Notes: generated from the letters alone by a model not told the origin. A DNA stretch of 64,000 bases from Phoronis australis (GCA_002633005.1 NMRA01000626.1:95358-159357), one strand, 5' to 3'. Counted from the stretch's first letter, positions 22,282 to 35,264 are shown. Program-made: numbers and translations.

Positions 22282-22766
22282 CAGCATCGTCCCCAAACCT
22301 CATGGTGTCGCTGATCGGTTTAGCCATTTGAAACTTGGTTATGGCCCTTTTGCGCAATGATTGGCCTCTGCCTTGACGTCATTAAAACGAAGGCAGATTT
22401 TAATTATTTTCACAGGCGTTGTTGCTGCCATTCATGAAGCAGGAGGCATTGTTTTGGTTATTGTCTGAAATAAAGTTTGTTCTCGTACATATTTCCAATT
22501 CATTTTTATTAATAGAAATTAGAAATTAATCTGTTTTCGAATCAAAATACATCATGTTTTTGCAATAAAAGTGACCTAACTTGCTGCAATATACCGTTAG
22601 TTTTCATTTTTATATAAAACTTCAGGAAATTTCAAAATTATGTTACTCGTGATATTTCGGGCGATTTTCATAAAAATGTGTCAGAATTCTGTCATTTTCC
22701 ATAAGCAAAGCTCAAATGGCTAAACCGATCAGCGCCATCTTGCTTTAGGCTTGGGGACGAGGCTGG
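22282..22766. mobile_element. hAT-like MITE, ~485 bp
   Basis: The ends CAGCATCGTCCCCAAACC and GGCTTGGGGACGAGGCTG are inverted repeats and continue with GCTGATCGGTTTAGCCATTTG against CAAATGGCTAAACCGATCAGC. The flanks GTAGAGTA and GCAGAGTA agree at 7 of 8 positions, which fits an 8-bp target duplication. The interior is AT-rich and non-coding. Confidence 0.8.
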
Positions 22767-24130
22767 GCAGAGTATGGAAAGTGTTCAGGGTCACTTTGTG
22801 ACGAGCCATTAATGACACGCTCGACCTGTCAATGACGCGGTCGGCCAGTTGTCGAATACGTGTCGACGTTCTTAAAAGAACCAATCAGTGTTAAGGCTAA
22901 ACCAATCAGATCGTCACTATTTTCGTTGTTGGTCTATGTTCACGACTTAGAAGCAAGGGGTGTACGAATTATACTACACTCTTTGTTGGAAGTCCGCAAA
23001 TGTCATCCAAAACTTGTTCATTTTTTTGTGTCGTGTCATTTCCGAAGTCTGTTCGACACGGAAAAACGTTACTGACTTACGGTAATACAAAATTTATTGA
23101 CATTTTAGACGCTCTCCAAAACTGAGCACAGGTGGTTCTAAGGAAGAAAAGGGTTTGTGATAATGCTGAATATTTTGGGAATGACATAACAGCAACCAAA
23201 GTCCTTCAAAAATGTAATATTAACAGCCCTCACTCTCCCTCCACTTACTTGGGAAATGCTCGTGAATTGGTTTGTTTACTCTACCTAATTACATAATTGC
23301 ATTTTTTAAGATCGGGGACGAAACCGTGAACTCGTGTATTGAAGTTCGGACATGAGCACAAATGGAATAGCTTTGAGGTACAACTTGACAATACAAAAAT
23401 ACATGGAGAGTTCCAGATGCCCATAACATCATACAACCAACGAATTTTTAACGGAGATTTATGGATAGTACCGGGAACAAAATGAAAGTGCCATTGTGGG
23501 GCACGGTATTCAGATACATCTAAGTATAAGCAAGGGTCGCCTAATCCCTGATAAAAACTTGATATCTGCCAAAGTTAATGAAAGTTCATCAAGGAATCTG
23601 GCAGACGTTGACTGAGAAGAAGTCATACCAAATTAATATTGCCCTAAAGGGGCAGGGGGGATGGTCAAATCCATCCAAAAATTGACAACAGACATTTTGG
23701 CGAATCCCCAACAACTTCAGCAGATCGAAAGGCATTGGCAGTCGTCACAAACAAACAGCAAAGCAATAAAATTGTCATTAGGGGGCATACCACAAAACGA
23801 AACAGTCCAAAATTTGTCGATGCAGTCATATGGGCCAAATTTTGTCACAAGCCACTAATGAATGTGAACGGGGGCAAACACACAAAGGCAGATTTTAAGA
23901 CAATAAAATTGCCCCGGGGAAGTGTTAAGTCTGATGACGGTTAGTCGGCTTTTCCCTAACAGAAACGCATCTGCCAAGTTTCGTCAATGGAGGCAAATAT
24001 AATGCAATTACAATACCTAACCAACAAAACTGTCTTATAGATGAAAAATATGCTGGTTTTGGAACACGAATCTACTGGTAAAACGTCAATATTCCTATTC
24101 TAAGGGCGAATTAGTGCCATTTCAAAAACT
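22767..24130. other. Intergenic, no recognised feature
   Basis: Downstream flank of deacetylase B. Open frames are short and unsupported. Confidence 0.35.
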
Positions 24131-26758
24131 TCAGCAGTTGACAGGAGCGAAACTGCCATTCTTCATGTCGGCATGGGTAGTCGGCGATTCCATCCACTGA
24201 ATGACTTGGTAAGAGGACAGCACCCAGACATTCCCAAGATGGAGAATTTCCTCCAAGAAGTCTTTCATAGCCAAAAAGTTATGATGATAGACTGGGTAAG
24301 TGAACCAAGCAAAATGCATATTCAGTCCAAACGGCGGTCTCGCCTTGTGGTTATAGTGACGGTAGAAGTTGTGGCGAAGGTAAGCCAGAGCTTGATTGTA
24401 GTTTTCCGGGCGACAAGCGTCAACCATGGACCAGGCAGTGGTGTCATGTTGACCTTTGCACCCCGTTAACGTGTTTAACGGAACTTCCCAGAGATTTGGA
24501 TATGCTTTTTGCGGACAACCCTTATCCTGAGTGCAGTTGTTAGTATCCGCCACAGCAGATGTTAGCTTGAACGGCCAGAGGGGTTCGCCCCTTGTCACCA
24601 TGGTGGCGTCGTAAGTAAAGCTATTTTCGTTCAGCATGTCGAACTGATTGCTTCCACCAAGAACCAAGAACGGTGTTCTCATTCCTCTAACATCAGTTGG
24701 ACTGACTCCCGCCTTTTGCTTCAAGATTGTCCGCATTCCTACAATCTCTGCTTTCCATTGTTCTTTTGTGGCCGACTCCCACCATGTAGTTGGCACACGA
24801 TGGGAAATGCTGTGGCTCGCCATCTCCATGTTGTACTTGTATAGTTGCTTCACTTTGGTAAACCTATGATGGTAAAGTCTAAGTTAATGATGATGTGATG
24901 AGAGGAATGAATTTTGAGACTTTTGTAATTATAAATTTCGAAATGGTGTTTTCCGAATGCTGCGTTAAACCAAAGGAAATTAAACTAATTTGAATAGGAT
25001 CTTTCAAAGCTTTCGACACGCGATCAGATTGACGGAGCAACAGTTCTTTCTTTCGCTCAGCATTTCTAATTTTTCTCTCAAAAACAACAACGTTTGAAAT
25101 AAACTACTCACTAGTAATGCAATGATCTCACGATCAACTTCACGTTAACGTCAATGATTTCATTGCTTCAGAAGCTGAAGCAATGCGATATGGCTGTTGA
25201 TTGGTTGGCAACAGGCCCGTTGTCCTGTGAACGAACTCTAGAGCTAGATGGAACATGCGCGCACCCGGGGCCTCAGAGAAACAAAAAGTCCGAGAAAATG
25301 AGACAAAAAGTCCAGTAAAAAGGCGCAAACGCACAATTCACAGCTCTGGACGTGGTACCCCGTATTTCGGCTTTTTTGTTGGTGAAAGTACACATCCTCG
25401 GAAATTGGAGCCCCCCATATTAAAGGCTGGGTGCGCGCATGTGGAATACTGTTGCGTAGGTCATACCCGGCATCCACTGGGAGAAAAGAAATTAACCAAA
25501 CTATAGCGAAGGTGTATATGTGTAGGAAGTTTGTCCAAAAGTCTTATGTTCTTGAATGTAACTTAAGAGGAAAATCCTGAGAGTGCAACCTACACAGTTG
25601 AAACTGATAACCTTCAAGATGTGCATATATTTCATAGAAGACTACATACTCGGTGTATTTTTCAATGACGTTATATGTAGCGGTGAGGGGACAATTGTTA
25701 GGATTTTTCAGCTTGCTTCGAAACAGTTCAATTGACCAATCGTAGACTTGGTTTGTCAGAGAATCATCGATGGAGAAGTATACCAACATCGGCGCAGCAT
25801 CTTTAGAAATCCCTCCGGGAATCGTCTGGGCAATGGCAGGTGGTGGGATGGTCGACGGTGTTTCCGTTATTCTTCTCGCATCTGAGTCAGCCAAAACATT
25901 TAATAAGATTACGTTTGCAATCAAAACGATTAAAGCTGTATTTTGTCATAGTTTAGTTGGCTAAAATGAAGCTAATTATGGTTTTTCTCTCGTCACTCCT
26001 TACCGTTACAGGAGTCTCTTTCCGTTGCTATCTCACATCAATGGAAATGTTTACATGTGCCATTTTGAAATTCACAATTTTGAGAATGGCCAACCTAATT
26101 AACTGAAGCGGAATATTATGAGATAATAGTCGGAAAGGTAAGCGAAGTTTCGGCGAAGCTTCCGCAAACCCAAGTTCCCTTAATGGGAAATCGGCAACGC
26201 TACACGTCATTGTTAAAGAATTGTTATCTCTCCTAACTCTACTACAATAGCGACCACAAAGTAGCCTGTTGAGAACTTGCAGGGTTGTCCAAAATACATT
26301 TCAATTGCACATGAGTTCACGTTCCATACGCCGGCACCGCGCCAGCTAGTTGACACCAACACCTCAATTTTACGCCGGTTTGATATCAATGTTTTAAATC
26401 GTCTTCAACGTGGCGCAGATCCGAAACGCAACGGGAATAAAACGGGATTCAGAAGAATACGAAAATCTGATTCTCACATCTTACCTACTCCAACCAATTT
26501 TGGGTAACTGCAGTCCACAAGTCCAGGAGAACTTTCATAACAGACTGTCATCACGGGACAAGACATGGCAAAAACGATGGGTTTTGACGAGGTGCTAGCA
26601 CAGTGTACGTAGTAGTATTCGTTGCTTTGTTGTGCCGACGACTCCCAGTGACAATAGTAGCCGGATGTAGTTATTGCGCAGTCGAATTCTCCTTGAGTAT
26701 AGGTTGCACGTGCAGTTACCGCCGCCATTACAATCAAAACTACAATGGCTCTGTCCAT
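24131..26758 (-). CDS. Secreted polysaccharide (chitin) deacetylase-like protein B
   Basis: Three minus-strand coding exons: 26485-26758, 25650-25881 and 24131-24863, 412 residues. An acceptor (ATATCATTCCAG) just upstream of the ATG implies a 5'-UTR intron, as in paralogue A. Residues 1-18 are a signal peptide. Cysteines 27, 36, 53, 67, 73 and 83 repeat the spacing of A. The NodB domain has FSIDDS 127-132, HSISH 186-190, RTPF 231-234 and LNMHFAWF. Intron phases match A at both junctions and the last exon has exactly the same length (733 nt), so A and B are a local duplication. Intron 2 carries a MITE (25254-25441). The set of metal-binding and catalytic motifs is intact. A role in deacetylating extracellular chitin-like polymer is inferred from the family. 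Confidence 0.9.
25254..25441. mobile_element. MITE with CATG..CATG ends and 5-bp target duplication
   Basis: The ends CATGCGCGCACCC and GGGTGCGCGCATG are perfect inverted repeats, flanked by TGGAA at 25249-25253 and 25442-25446. It sits in intron 2 of deacetylase B. Same family as 6222-6421. Confidence 0.85.
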
Positions 26759-28069
26759 GTCACAGTTGTCGCTGGAATGATATAAGCAAATGTTAAATCA
26801 AGAATTTGTTTAAGGCTGAAATAAATCTTATGCAAAATCAACGGTAGGTCAGCTGGTCAGTTGTACTCGACTAATTGTCTGGTGTGGTAGGTAATTAAGG
26901 GTCTAAAAAATCTGGCCTGGCTATTTGCTCCATCATTCCATTACTGAATAATAGCTCGTAACTGAAAAGACGAATATTCAGATAATGAAAATGAACCCTT
27001 GTCTCACGAACGCTCCAAGTTGATGCACCGTATCTCATTTAGTCTGATTGAGTACAGTGGCGTAGCCAGCGTTTCTGGAGCCGGCGGCAAGAATTGACTA
27101 TTCCAACTTGGTATGTATTACGCGACCGAAGATTTCTGATCAGCCTCTATGCCCACTGAAACTACAACGAATTGCCACTAAACAGACACGAGTGGTTTGA
27201 TATGTTGTCCACGAAATGTCCAAAAATCTGTCTTGTGTAGTTTTCTCCAAGAGAACTTCCCAAAGATGATGTTCTATTTGATGAAAAAATTCTCGCCCCT
27301 TGTCACACAGCCATGATTGAAAAAACCCGCTGAACTGATGTTGCAAGGCATACCAATTTGTTGCGAGTTGCGTAAAATCCCATTTCAAAGCAAAACTCAA
27401 CTTGCCCGCTTAAAGTTACATTCGTCTGCACATGGATAGTATACCCAAAGTACAAAAATTGAGTATAAAGTCTTTGTAATTTTTCTCACCGCGTAATACG
27501 TAAAGCTAAAAAGGCAAAAAGGCAAATATTACCTGTTGCTTTAACAACTCTAAAGGTTTTCTCGCGTTTAATGGTTTTGTCAAAACGTCATAATATACTG
27601 AGACGCAGGCACCTGTGACCGTGTGACGTCTGCTTAAGAGAAGAAACAATAAAGCGACAGAGAAAATTACTTCATAACAGTTTTATCTAATCCAGGGTTT
27701 TCTCTTTTAAAAATTTTACTTGCTGAAAAAGTTTGCGAATTTCAAAAGCTGTAACCGACATAATGGTTTCTTTTTCCTAAAATTTCCGAAAGAGCGCTCT
27801 GTGAGGGGAACGATCTTTCCGAAATCGCCAATAATTTTACTCGTCTGTCTTTCGTTAAGAAATTAACGTAGCAAGCGCGGGACTAGGGTCGAGAGCCCCG
27901 CAAGTGAAGTGGAGGAGACGACAATGTCTTTTCACTACACCCATGTGGGCGGTGGGGGGGAGCAAGAGCAGCCCTTCCCCCCTTGGTTTGTGACTGATAA
28001 GGTATATGTAGGTCTAAATTTTCCGAATTAGGCTGCTGTGAGATACAAAAATTCTGATTACACGTAATT
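26759..28069. other. Intergenic; one solo transposon end
   Basis: CAGTGGCGTAGCCAGC near 27056 resembles the terminus of a common hAT-like family, but no partner end is visible within the next kilobase. A G-run lies near 27948-27960. No gene. Confidence 0.35.
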
Positions 28070-28990
28070 TATGTTACAATCTTTGGCATACGGTCATGTA
28101 GGTTGTACAAGGAGCAATTGAGTACCGTCTAATTGTATAATTTCAAGGCGCCTTTTGACCAAGTGCTCAGCTCGTTTTAGCAATGTTAAGTTATTGTCTT
28201 TACTTTTTGTAAGAGAGATGAAATAAATAGACGATTCTAAACAGTGAGAGTATTTACGATAACAAAAGAATGACATGATTAAGACAAGAAGGGTATAAAA
28301 AGGTTATAGGTAAATTACAGCCACTTTTTAATAGTACGTTTTAAAATATCAATTGAATTGGACCGTTTAACTTCTGGGCTAAAAGCATTCCATATTGTAG
28401 CAGCAGCATAGATAAAAGATCTCTTGCCGGTCTCGGTTTTATTTTTTTTAAAAGAAACATTCCCAGCAACAGAAGAACATGTAGAATATGCAGCTTGACT
28501 GCTATTGGATTTTCGGTTGAGATATGCTGGAGCCAAGCCATCTGTACATACAACAGGCAGAGAGATATTTATTTCTTTGTTTTACTTTCATAAATCCCAC
28601 CTTGGTATACAAGTCAACGACCTTGGAACTCAGGATAGCCCTGGCGGCTCTATTTTAGAGTACTTGTACTTTGCTGACAAGTGTGTCACTAGTATGCCCC
28701 CAAACAGGTAAACAATAATCAATATGAGGCTGAATAATAGAATGGTAAAGTTTCTTAAGAGTACTGACATTAAGAAATTTGCCTAGACGTTTAAGTACAC
28801 CGATTTTCTTTGATAATTACTTTGTGATGTGATCTATGTGCATATCAAATTTAAGATTAGGATCTAAAATAAGGCCCAAGTACTTAAACTTGTCAACATT
28901 CTCGATGGGAGAACCGTTGATAGAAAGGGACCAGTTTCCCTACTAAAAAGGTGAAAATTCATTACGGATTGGTTTTATGATTTTGAAATC
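28070..28990 (-). mobile_element. 5'-truncated non-LTR retrotransposon, reverse-transcriptase C-terminal part
   Basis: Minus-strand frames read in order INGSPIENVDKFKYLGLILD, then QPHIDYCLPVWGH, then NRAARAIL, and finally GKRSFIYAAATIWNAFSPEV with an L-K-x-x-I-K-K-W-L end. This is the order of the region just after the catalytic palm in CR1/L2/Jockey-like reverse transcriptases. The YxDD box itself is absent, consistent with 5' truncation. Several stops break the frame. The tail (28070-28317) is presumed 3'-UTR. Confidence 0.8.
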
Positions 28991-30665
28991 CTGGGAAAGG
29001 TTCTTTTTTTAAACTTCACGTATCTGTCGAAAGGCTTTTAGCTTTTATATATTAGTGCTATAGAACATTGGTATTTTGCCCTGCTTTTTGTTTGAAACTC
29101 GAACGCTAAACAGGCGTGTAGGTTTGTGACCGCCGCACGTTCAGCCAAATCCATGAATAGCGAGTAGCTCCCTTGAATATGTGATGGCGCCATCAAGTCT
29201 TTGGTGTGCTGCGAACTTCGCTGGATACTCTGAGGTAAACGGTGTACGCTTTCTCGCCCACTTGCGTGCAAATCGTGTTAGCGTAAGATTTGTCTAAGCC
29301 AAACTTACTCTATACTGAGCGGGTGGGTTTTCTAATCTTCCAGCTGCCCTCTCTTGTAAAATATACAGTAGTCGTGTACCACCACTCCTCTCCCCCCTCC
29401 CATACGGTAGTCAATATCATTAGTTGCAGTCCATGCATGCTTGGCAAGTTCACGTTCGCCCGGAAGTTCAGTGAAAATATGATATCAACAGATAATGCCT
29501 GGTTGCATTTTTATCCAGAGAGTGCACTTTGCACCTTGTCTGTACCCTGTTCAAACTTTATTATACCAATTCTCAGAAAACGGCTCCGGAAACTGAAACC
29601 ACTCCGTCGGTGTTTCTGTTTCACTTTCAGAAGTAGGCTTCTTGATGCAACACCATAGACACGTTGTTTCATTTTAACAACACTCTTGTTTAATTGGTCA
29701 TTAAAAATCCAAAATGATACATTTTCCCCACTATTTCACGATAAAAAAATGCGCACATAACCGAATAATTTTTAAAAATTTAGCCAATTATACGACGTAA
29801 TAGAAGTCACATGACTATCGCGCGTGACGACATCCATGTATCTATACGAGTTGTCCATTCATACGAACAATAGCTTACTTGCCATTTTAATGTTGGCTTA
29901 CATCTCATTTACTTTATGTCTAAAGCTAAGCTCTATATAGATATGCAATATTACCTGCACATTGTGTAGTGCGTTAATTCTAGACAAGTACAAACATGAC
30001 AACTAAGTCTATGGCAAAGTTTATATGGTGAAATACGAGTGCAATCTTCGCGATGGGCATCCTAAGAAGAGCTTTTCGTTGGGTCTACAGGTCGATCTTG
30101 ACATTGTTTTTTCGATCTTGTAGAGATGTCTTACTTACGTAGGTCTCATTGTACAATATATTCTAGCATTCGCGTAGTGCAGTATAAGGAGATCCATGGC
30201 AATAATATTAAATGATATATAATTTAATACAATATGTAACAATACAATGTAGTAAAATACAAAAGATTATATGTGCATGATCAGTTTATGAAACTAAAGG
30301 ATATCACGTTCTGTAACAGCAATTCCCTCTGCTTACCTGTCTCCGGAAGCAATTCACAGTTGCGAGTCGCAAAATGCCTGTACACTAGACACGCTTGGTT
30401 TAAAATGCTAGGCAATAGTTCTTAATTTACATCGACTACTTACTTGGCAATCACATACAAATGGCAAATACATGCATGTTCACATAGATACACACTTTTA
30501 TATATCCTTGTCTGTCCTAAATAAAAGTTCTCATTGGTCAGTTGAAATAAACCTATGTTGATGTTGAGGTCGAGCAAGGTCAAGCACACCGTTCCCACTC
30601 TGGTAAATTCGGTGTGACGTCATTGTAGCGTGATCACTCAGACAAGCGCTTTCCTGTTTATATGT
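28991..30665. other. Intergenic, no recognised feature
   Basis: A 122-codon plus-strand frame (29290-29658) has no recognisable domain or splice signals. AT-rich. Confidence 0.35.

Positions 30666-30726
<61 letters not shown>
30666..30726 (+). repeat. (CA)n microsatellite
   Basis: About 30 CA units with one CG interruption. It directly abuts and truncates a MITE copy on its right. Confidence 0.95.
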
Positions 30727-30727
<1 letters not shown>

Positions 30728-30891
30728 CGGGGCCTACGTATTGTGCGTCCGCACCGAATTCCTGTGGACTTTTTGGACTTTTGTCTCGTTTGCTCGGACT
30801 TTTTGTTTGATTGAGGCGGACCTTTTTGCCCAATTCGCCGAACTGCGGGGCTCCTTAGAGCTCCCGCCCCCTCCCCCCTGGGTGCGCCCAT
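30727..30891 (-). mobile_element. CATG-ended MITE copy, truncated by the (CA)n tract
   Basis: Reverse-complement match to the 6222 family: CCATGGGCGCACCC at the 30891 end, GTCCGAGCAAACGAG, ACAAAAGTCC and GTGCGGACGCACAAT. The other end runs into the microsatellite. Confidence 0.6.
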
Positions 30892-32283
30892 GGTAAAGTT
30901 TGTGACCTGAACATATAGAGACATTGTTCAGACGTTATAGCTTACACGGAGCCATGTTGCTGTGTCGGTGCAGCTTGGTCCGAAAATAAGGTCGCGTAGC
31001 ATAGGCGAGTTGTGGTATTTTGTTTTAAAAGTGGATTTTATGAGAAATACTGACAACTAGAAATTAGTAATAACAAAAATACGCGGAACACTAGTAGCAG
31101 GATACTAAATCTGCGTGATGCACCAAGTGAATAGAATTATCCACGAAACGCTAGTAGGCTACTAATACAAGAAACTGGAAATTTTGCGTTGTAAATGCTT
31201 TTAAACACAACTTGAAAAATTCAAGCCGTTAATTAGTATAACTAGTGAGTTGACAGCATTATGCACGATACATTGCAATTGACAGCATTATACACTATGC
31301 ATTACATGTAGAAGAACTGGCGTTGGAGGAGGTGTAACTTAAACCTAGTTTTTAATTCGCCCTCGCGCGATCCGGTTGTAAAACATTCAAGAGGCCTGGA
31401 ACGCGATAAACAGACGAAATTGCAATTTTGAAAGTGGTTTTCTGCCATTGCAACAGAATTCAACCTGCTCACCAGTTATGCTCAGGGTTTGTTCGCAAAG
31501 ATCTTTAATGTCTATTGTTATCAAAGCATTTTCTTTTAGTTTCAAATTTCAAAAAACGATTTGTCAACTGTTCGACACTTCGTCGATTTTTCTCCCACTA
31601 GGCAAAGCACGTCTCCTTATTTGGTATGGCAAGACATAGACGTAGCACATTTTCCTTAATTATACTGAAAGTATGACCTTTGACCTCAAGCAACTCCAAG
31701 CAACTGACTATGAGCGAATGCGCGCATTTATCACAAATGGGGGAGGGGAGATTAGAAACTCTGTGGTACCACAGAGTTTTTTCTTCGCGCGTATTTAAAA
31801 TTCGTGAATTTTGTGTTTTTTTCTGGAAATTCCCTAACAGTGGAAAGTGACCTCTCTGTTCTAGACGTTGCGAGATGGTATTTTCATCGGGAGTTGCTTA
31901 AAAGATATTTTTGACGAGCTTTCATGTTGCATGCCTCTTTAAAGCGCAAGATTCAAGACATTTTATTCATTGCATGTACATTACGAAAATACATCAGTCT
32001 CAATATTTATAGATCTGACGAGTTCTTATTATTGACGCTTAGATATTTTGTGGGACGCAATGGTGTACATTTCCCTCGTCCAAACTGTCTCTTGATTTAA
32101 ATCACAGACGTTCAACATACAGGGAATGATTTTTCAATGTCCAGAAGGTGTTAGTACTTGAACAAATACCACCATATTTATGAGTGCTAAGTAATAAAAT
32201 CAAAAGCTCACACAATATTAAGTTAAGAGTTTGCATATGGCTGTGTTGACAGAAAATGTTCAAAACGAGTTGATCGCTTTTTG
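30892..32283. other. Intergenic with one perfect palindrome
   Basis: 31756-31779 is a perfect 24-nt palindrome centred on GGTACC with arms AAACTCTGTGGT. Otherwise nothing recognisable. Confidence 0.5.
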
Positions 32284-32316
32284 AAATACAAGAGTAGGGC
32301 CTAACCATATTGGCGA

Positions 32317-32496
32317 CATGGTGTACAAGCGAAATGCACGAACTTCATTGGTCGAGATCATCGACATGAATTTCAAGCGTGAAAACGCAATGATTCGGCG
32401 TGCGTTCCGTAGAAAGCGAGAATCTCGTGAAAGCTCATGGAGACGCAAGACTTTGCGAGATGTCGCCATGTATCTCAAGAGAAGCACGGGACATTA
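32317..32496 (+). CDS. Small basic open frame, function unknown
   Basis: Fifty-nine codons from ATG 32317 to TAG 32496; the frame is open back to about 32284. The product is very rich in Arg and Lys, with R-R-A-F-R-R-K-R-E-S-R-E-S-S-W-R-R-K in the middle. Composition and codon evenness look protein-like, but I recognise no family, and no acceptor or partner exon is evident. Part of the DNA (32405-32450) loosely resembles the repeat at 7764, so this may be a transposon relic and not a gene. Confidence 0.25.
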
Positions 32497-34140
32497 GATC
32501 CCTTGGATAGATTCTTGAGTCTATGAAATTATATATTGATTAGTTTTTGTTTGCCAGTACCTTAGGTTTCTGAACAGGACCAAATCGTCAGCATATAGTA
32601 TGAGCAAAAGCAAAATATGTCCCAGCTGTCCCATGCAGCTTTCACTCGTATGCGTTTCAGTTGGGTAGGTTCCCCGTTCCTAAATTCGAATATGGTTCCG
32701 ACTTCACGTACACGGCATATGGGCATACATTCACAGTATATGGCTGCACGAATCAATTTTCTATGCAATGCCGAAAAGCCCAAGTTCCAAAGTATATCAC
32801 TATTTAGATACTTTTAATTTTGTCGATAATACTAAAATCTTTGTGGGGTCAGTAGTTAACGATGCGCTTAATTATCCTGCTCGGGGTCAGAATGACCATG
32901 AAGCACCAGCTGGCTAAACATGATGGTCTTTTAAATATTGACGTTGAGACTGCTATAGGTGTTGGGTTTTAAGTACAGAGGACAACCTCTTGCGATTCAA
33001 TAACAAGGTCGTAACACATGCTTTCCTTTCCTGGGCCACAATCGAAAAATATGCAGTTCAGACGGTCAGCAATGGGTTTCTCTTTTTTAAGGTTACGAGT
33101 AACTGGAAAACGTAAAATTTGGAATACTTTGAAAAGTATTTTAACAATATCGAATTGCAAGCATACTAAAATTTCATTTTTATGACTGACGTACTGTACT
33201 GTACATCAAATTCTGTTAGGACTTGTTTTTAAAGTGTTTGATTTTGCAGAAAGTGTCATTGACATTTATGATTTTGGTGAAAAAAATCTCGTTTTAGCTT
33301 GGCGTCGTTTTCTTAAAAGTAAATTTTCTTCAATAAATTTAATACTCTCCGCTATAGTCTCGGTATTGTTCTGTATGAAACATCACAACACATCCTCAAG
33401 TTTTCGGAGGTTGTACAAATCTCAGGCTATAGACTTTTAATTACTTTTAGTAATCCAAACTAAGGATAGTTTTAACTAGCACTTCACACGTTGGTCCTCA
33501 ACGTGTGAACTGCTGATGTGCGGGTGGCCATCAGAACTTGAAGTTATTAGGTTTGACAATTGAAGGCGGACAGTTTAGAGTGCTTAAAATCACCAATTTC
33601 ATGTCAAAATCTCCAAAAACAACCCACAGGCGAATCAGCTGTCCACTTAGAGCACCCGCAAACAGTATCTGACGATATGTTAATTAGCTGATCTCGAGTT
33701 ACCATCATTTATTGGTCGATGTATTTTACGTAAAATTGGGACAACCAATTATAGTACTACAACCATTCTCCGTTGTGTTTAGGGCGAAAGTCGTCAGATT
33801 TTGCTGCTCTGCATTTTCCCGTGTTTTATGTCAGATGGTGAGGTGCTGCATTTTGTAATGGTTGTGACGCTGAGGCTCGTTTCACATCGGAAAACCTCGG
33901 ATATGGCACAAGTTTGTACAAGAAACTCGCATGTTGATGGACATGACACACTGGCGCCATGTACGATCATACGTCACACTTACGTCCGTGGAGCAAAGCA
34001 ACTTTAAACTGAAACTACTTTTCTTCTGTTCTACGGTTTTTGGAATACTGAATTCGCGGTTGTGGAATGCGGTGCTATACAGGGGGTGTTAATAATGTTG
34101 GCAATGTAGTCACTTGTCAAAACAGGGTAAATGGTGTTTT
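32497..34140. other. Intergenic with one strong hairpin
   Basis: 33483-33509 is a perfect 11-bp stem (TTCACACGTTG) with a 5-base loop. No other feature recognised. Confidence 0.5.
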
Positions 34141-35264
34141 TAAAGGAGAATACCACCCAAAAAACGCCCTATTTTCTATCGATTTACTAGATCGCGGAGT
34201 TCCACTCGATCGCGTTCGGTTGCGTTACCTGACACCTGACGGCAGACGGAGGTGTTGAAATTATCCAATGACGTCATTGGTTTCGCACGCAGTCTGTTCA
34301 GCAATTGACATCACGGGTTAATGGTGTCAGCTTATCGCTTGAATTCATTGTTTAACTTTGATGTAAAACCCTTAAAAATACGCAGAGTTCTTATAAAAAC
34401 GTGTTGTTTTATTTCGCTGTTACATATTTATTGGTATTTGGACACACCGTGGCCCATCGCCAGGCCAATTTACCAAGGTCCGCACCAGGAGTTTGGGATC
34501 TGTTCGGAGATAAATTCGAAGTATTCTTCCGTGAATTACAGACAGGAGAGCTTACATCTGTGTTGTTTAGGCTTGTGATTTTCTTAGTTCTAAACACACA
34601 AAAGGCTTGTTATCCCGGCCAGTGATTTGGAACCCGATCAGGCCCGTCGCGGCCGGACTGACTCGTTATCCCGGCCACTAAGTGGCTCGGAACCCGATCA
34701 GTCCGTCCGGGACTGGCACGAACATAAACCAGATTGAGTTGGAAAGTAAACCTCCAGTCACGAAAGCCAAAAGAAATAATGTGCACATAAATATTTATGT
34801 GAATCAGCTACGAAACTGAAAATCTACATACTTGTGGGGGCCGCTACGAAGTCGGATTCCCCTTCCACGGCCGTCAGTGCAAAGGTTGCGTAGTAACAAT
34901 GATTTGAATAATGTATTTGTATTTCTAAATAAAGATTCCCCTAACGTGTGACCATAGCATGTAAAATCGAGTAATTGTTTCACAACAGCTTTCTTTAAGC
35001 AAACACTGAATTTGCATGCGCTCACACGGCCTCGGCGCCCGGTCAATTACCTTTATTGCCAGCATCAAAAGCCGGTAGCGCAGTGGTTTATTCATTACTG
35101 GCTTCTCAACGTACATTTGCACTCACCGCAAGGCATTACAAATTGTATCTAATGAGACAGACTTTGATTCAGTTTTATATAAGCATTGGTTAGGTTAAGA
35201 ATAATTTATTTTGAAACAGAACGCAGAATAATAAAAGTCCACATGACAACTCGCCCGGTGCCAA

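Noticed and set aside
29290-29658. 122-codon plus-strand frame
   Set aside because: No domain, no splice or polyadenylation context, atypical composition; expected by chance in 64 kb.
35065-35115. tRNA-like A-box (GGTAGCGCAGTGGTT) inside transposon copy 2
   Set aside because: No B-box or cloverleaf follows, and copy 1 lacks the full motif; treated as part of the element.
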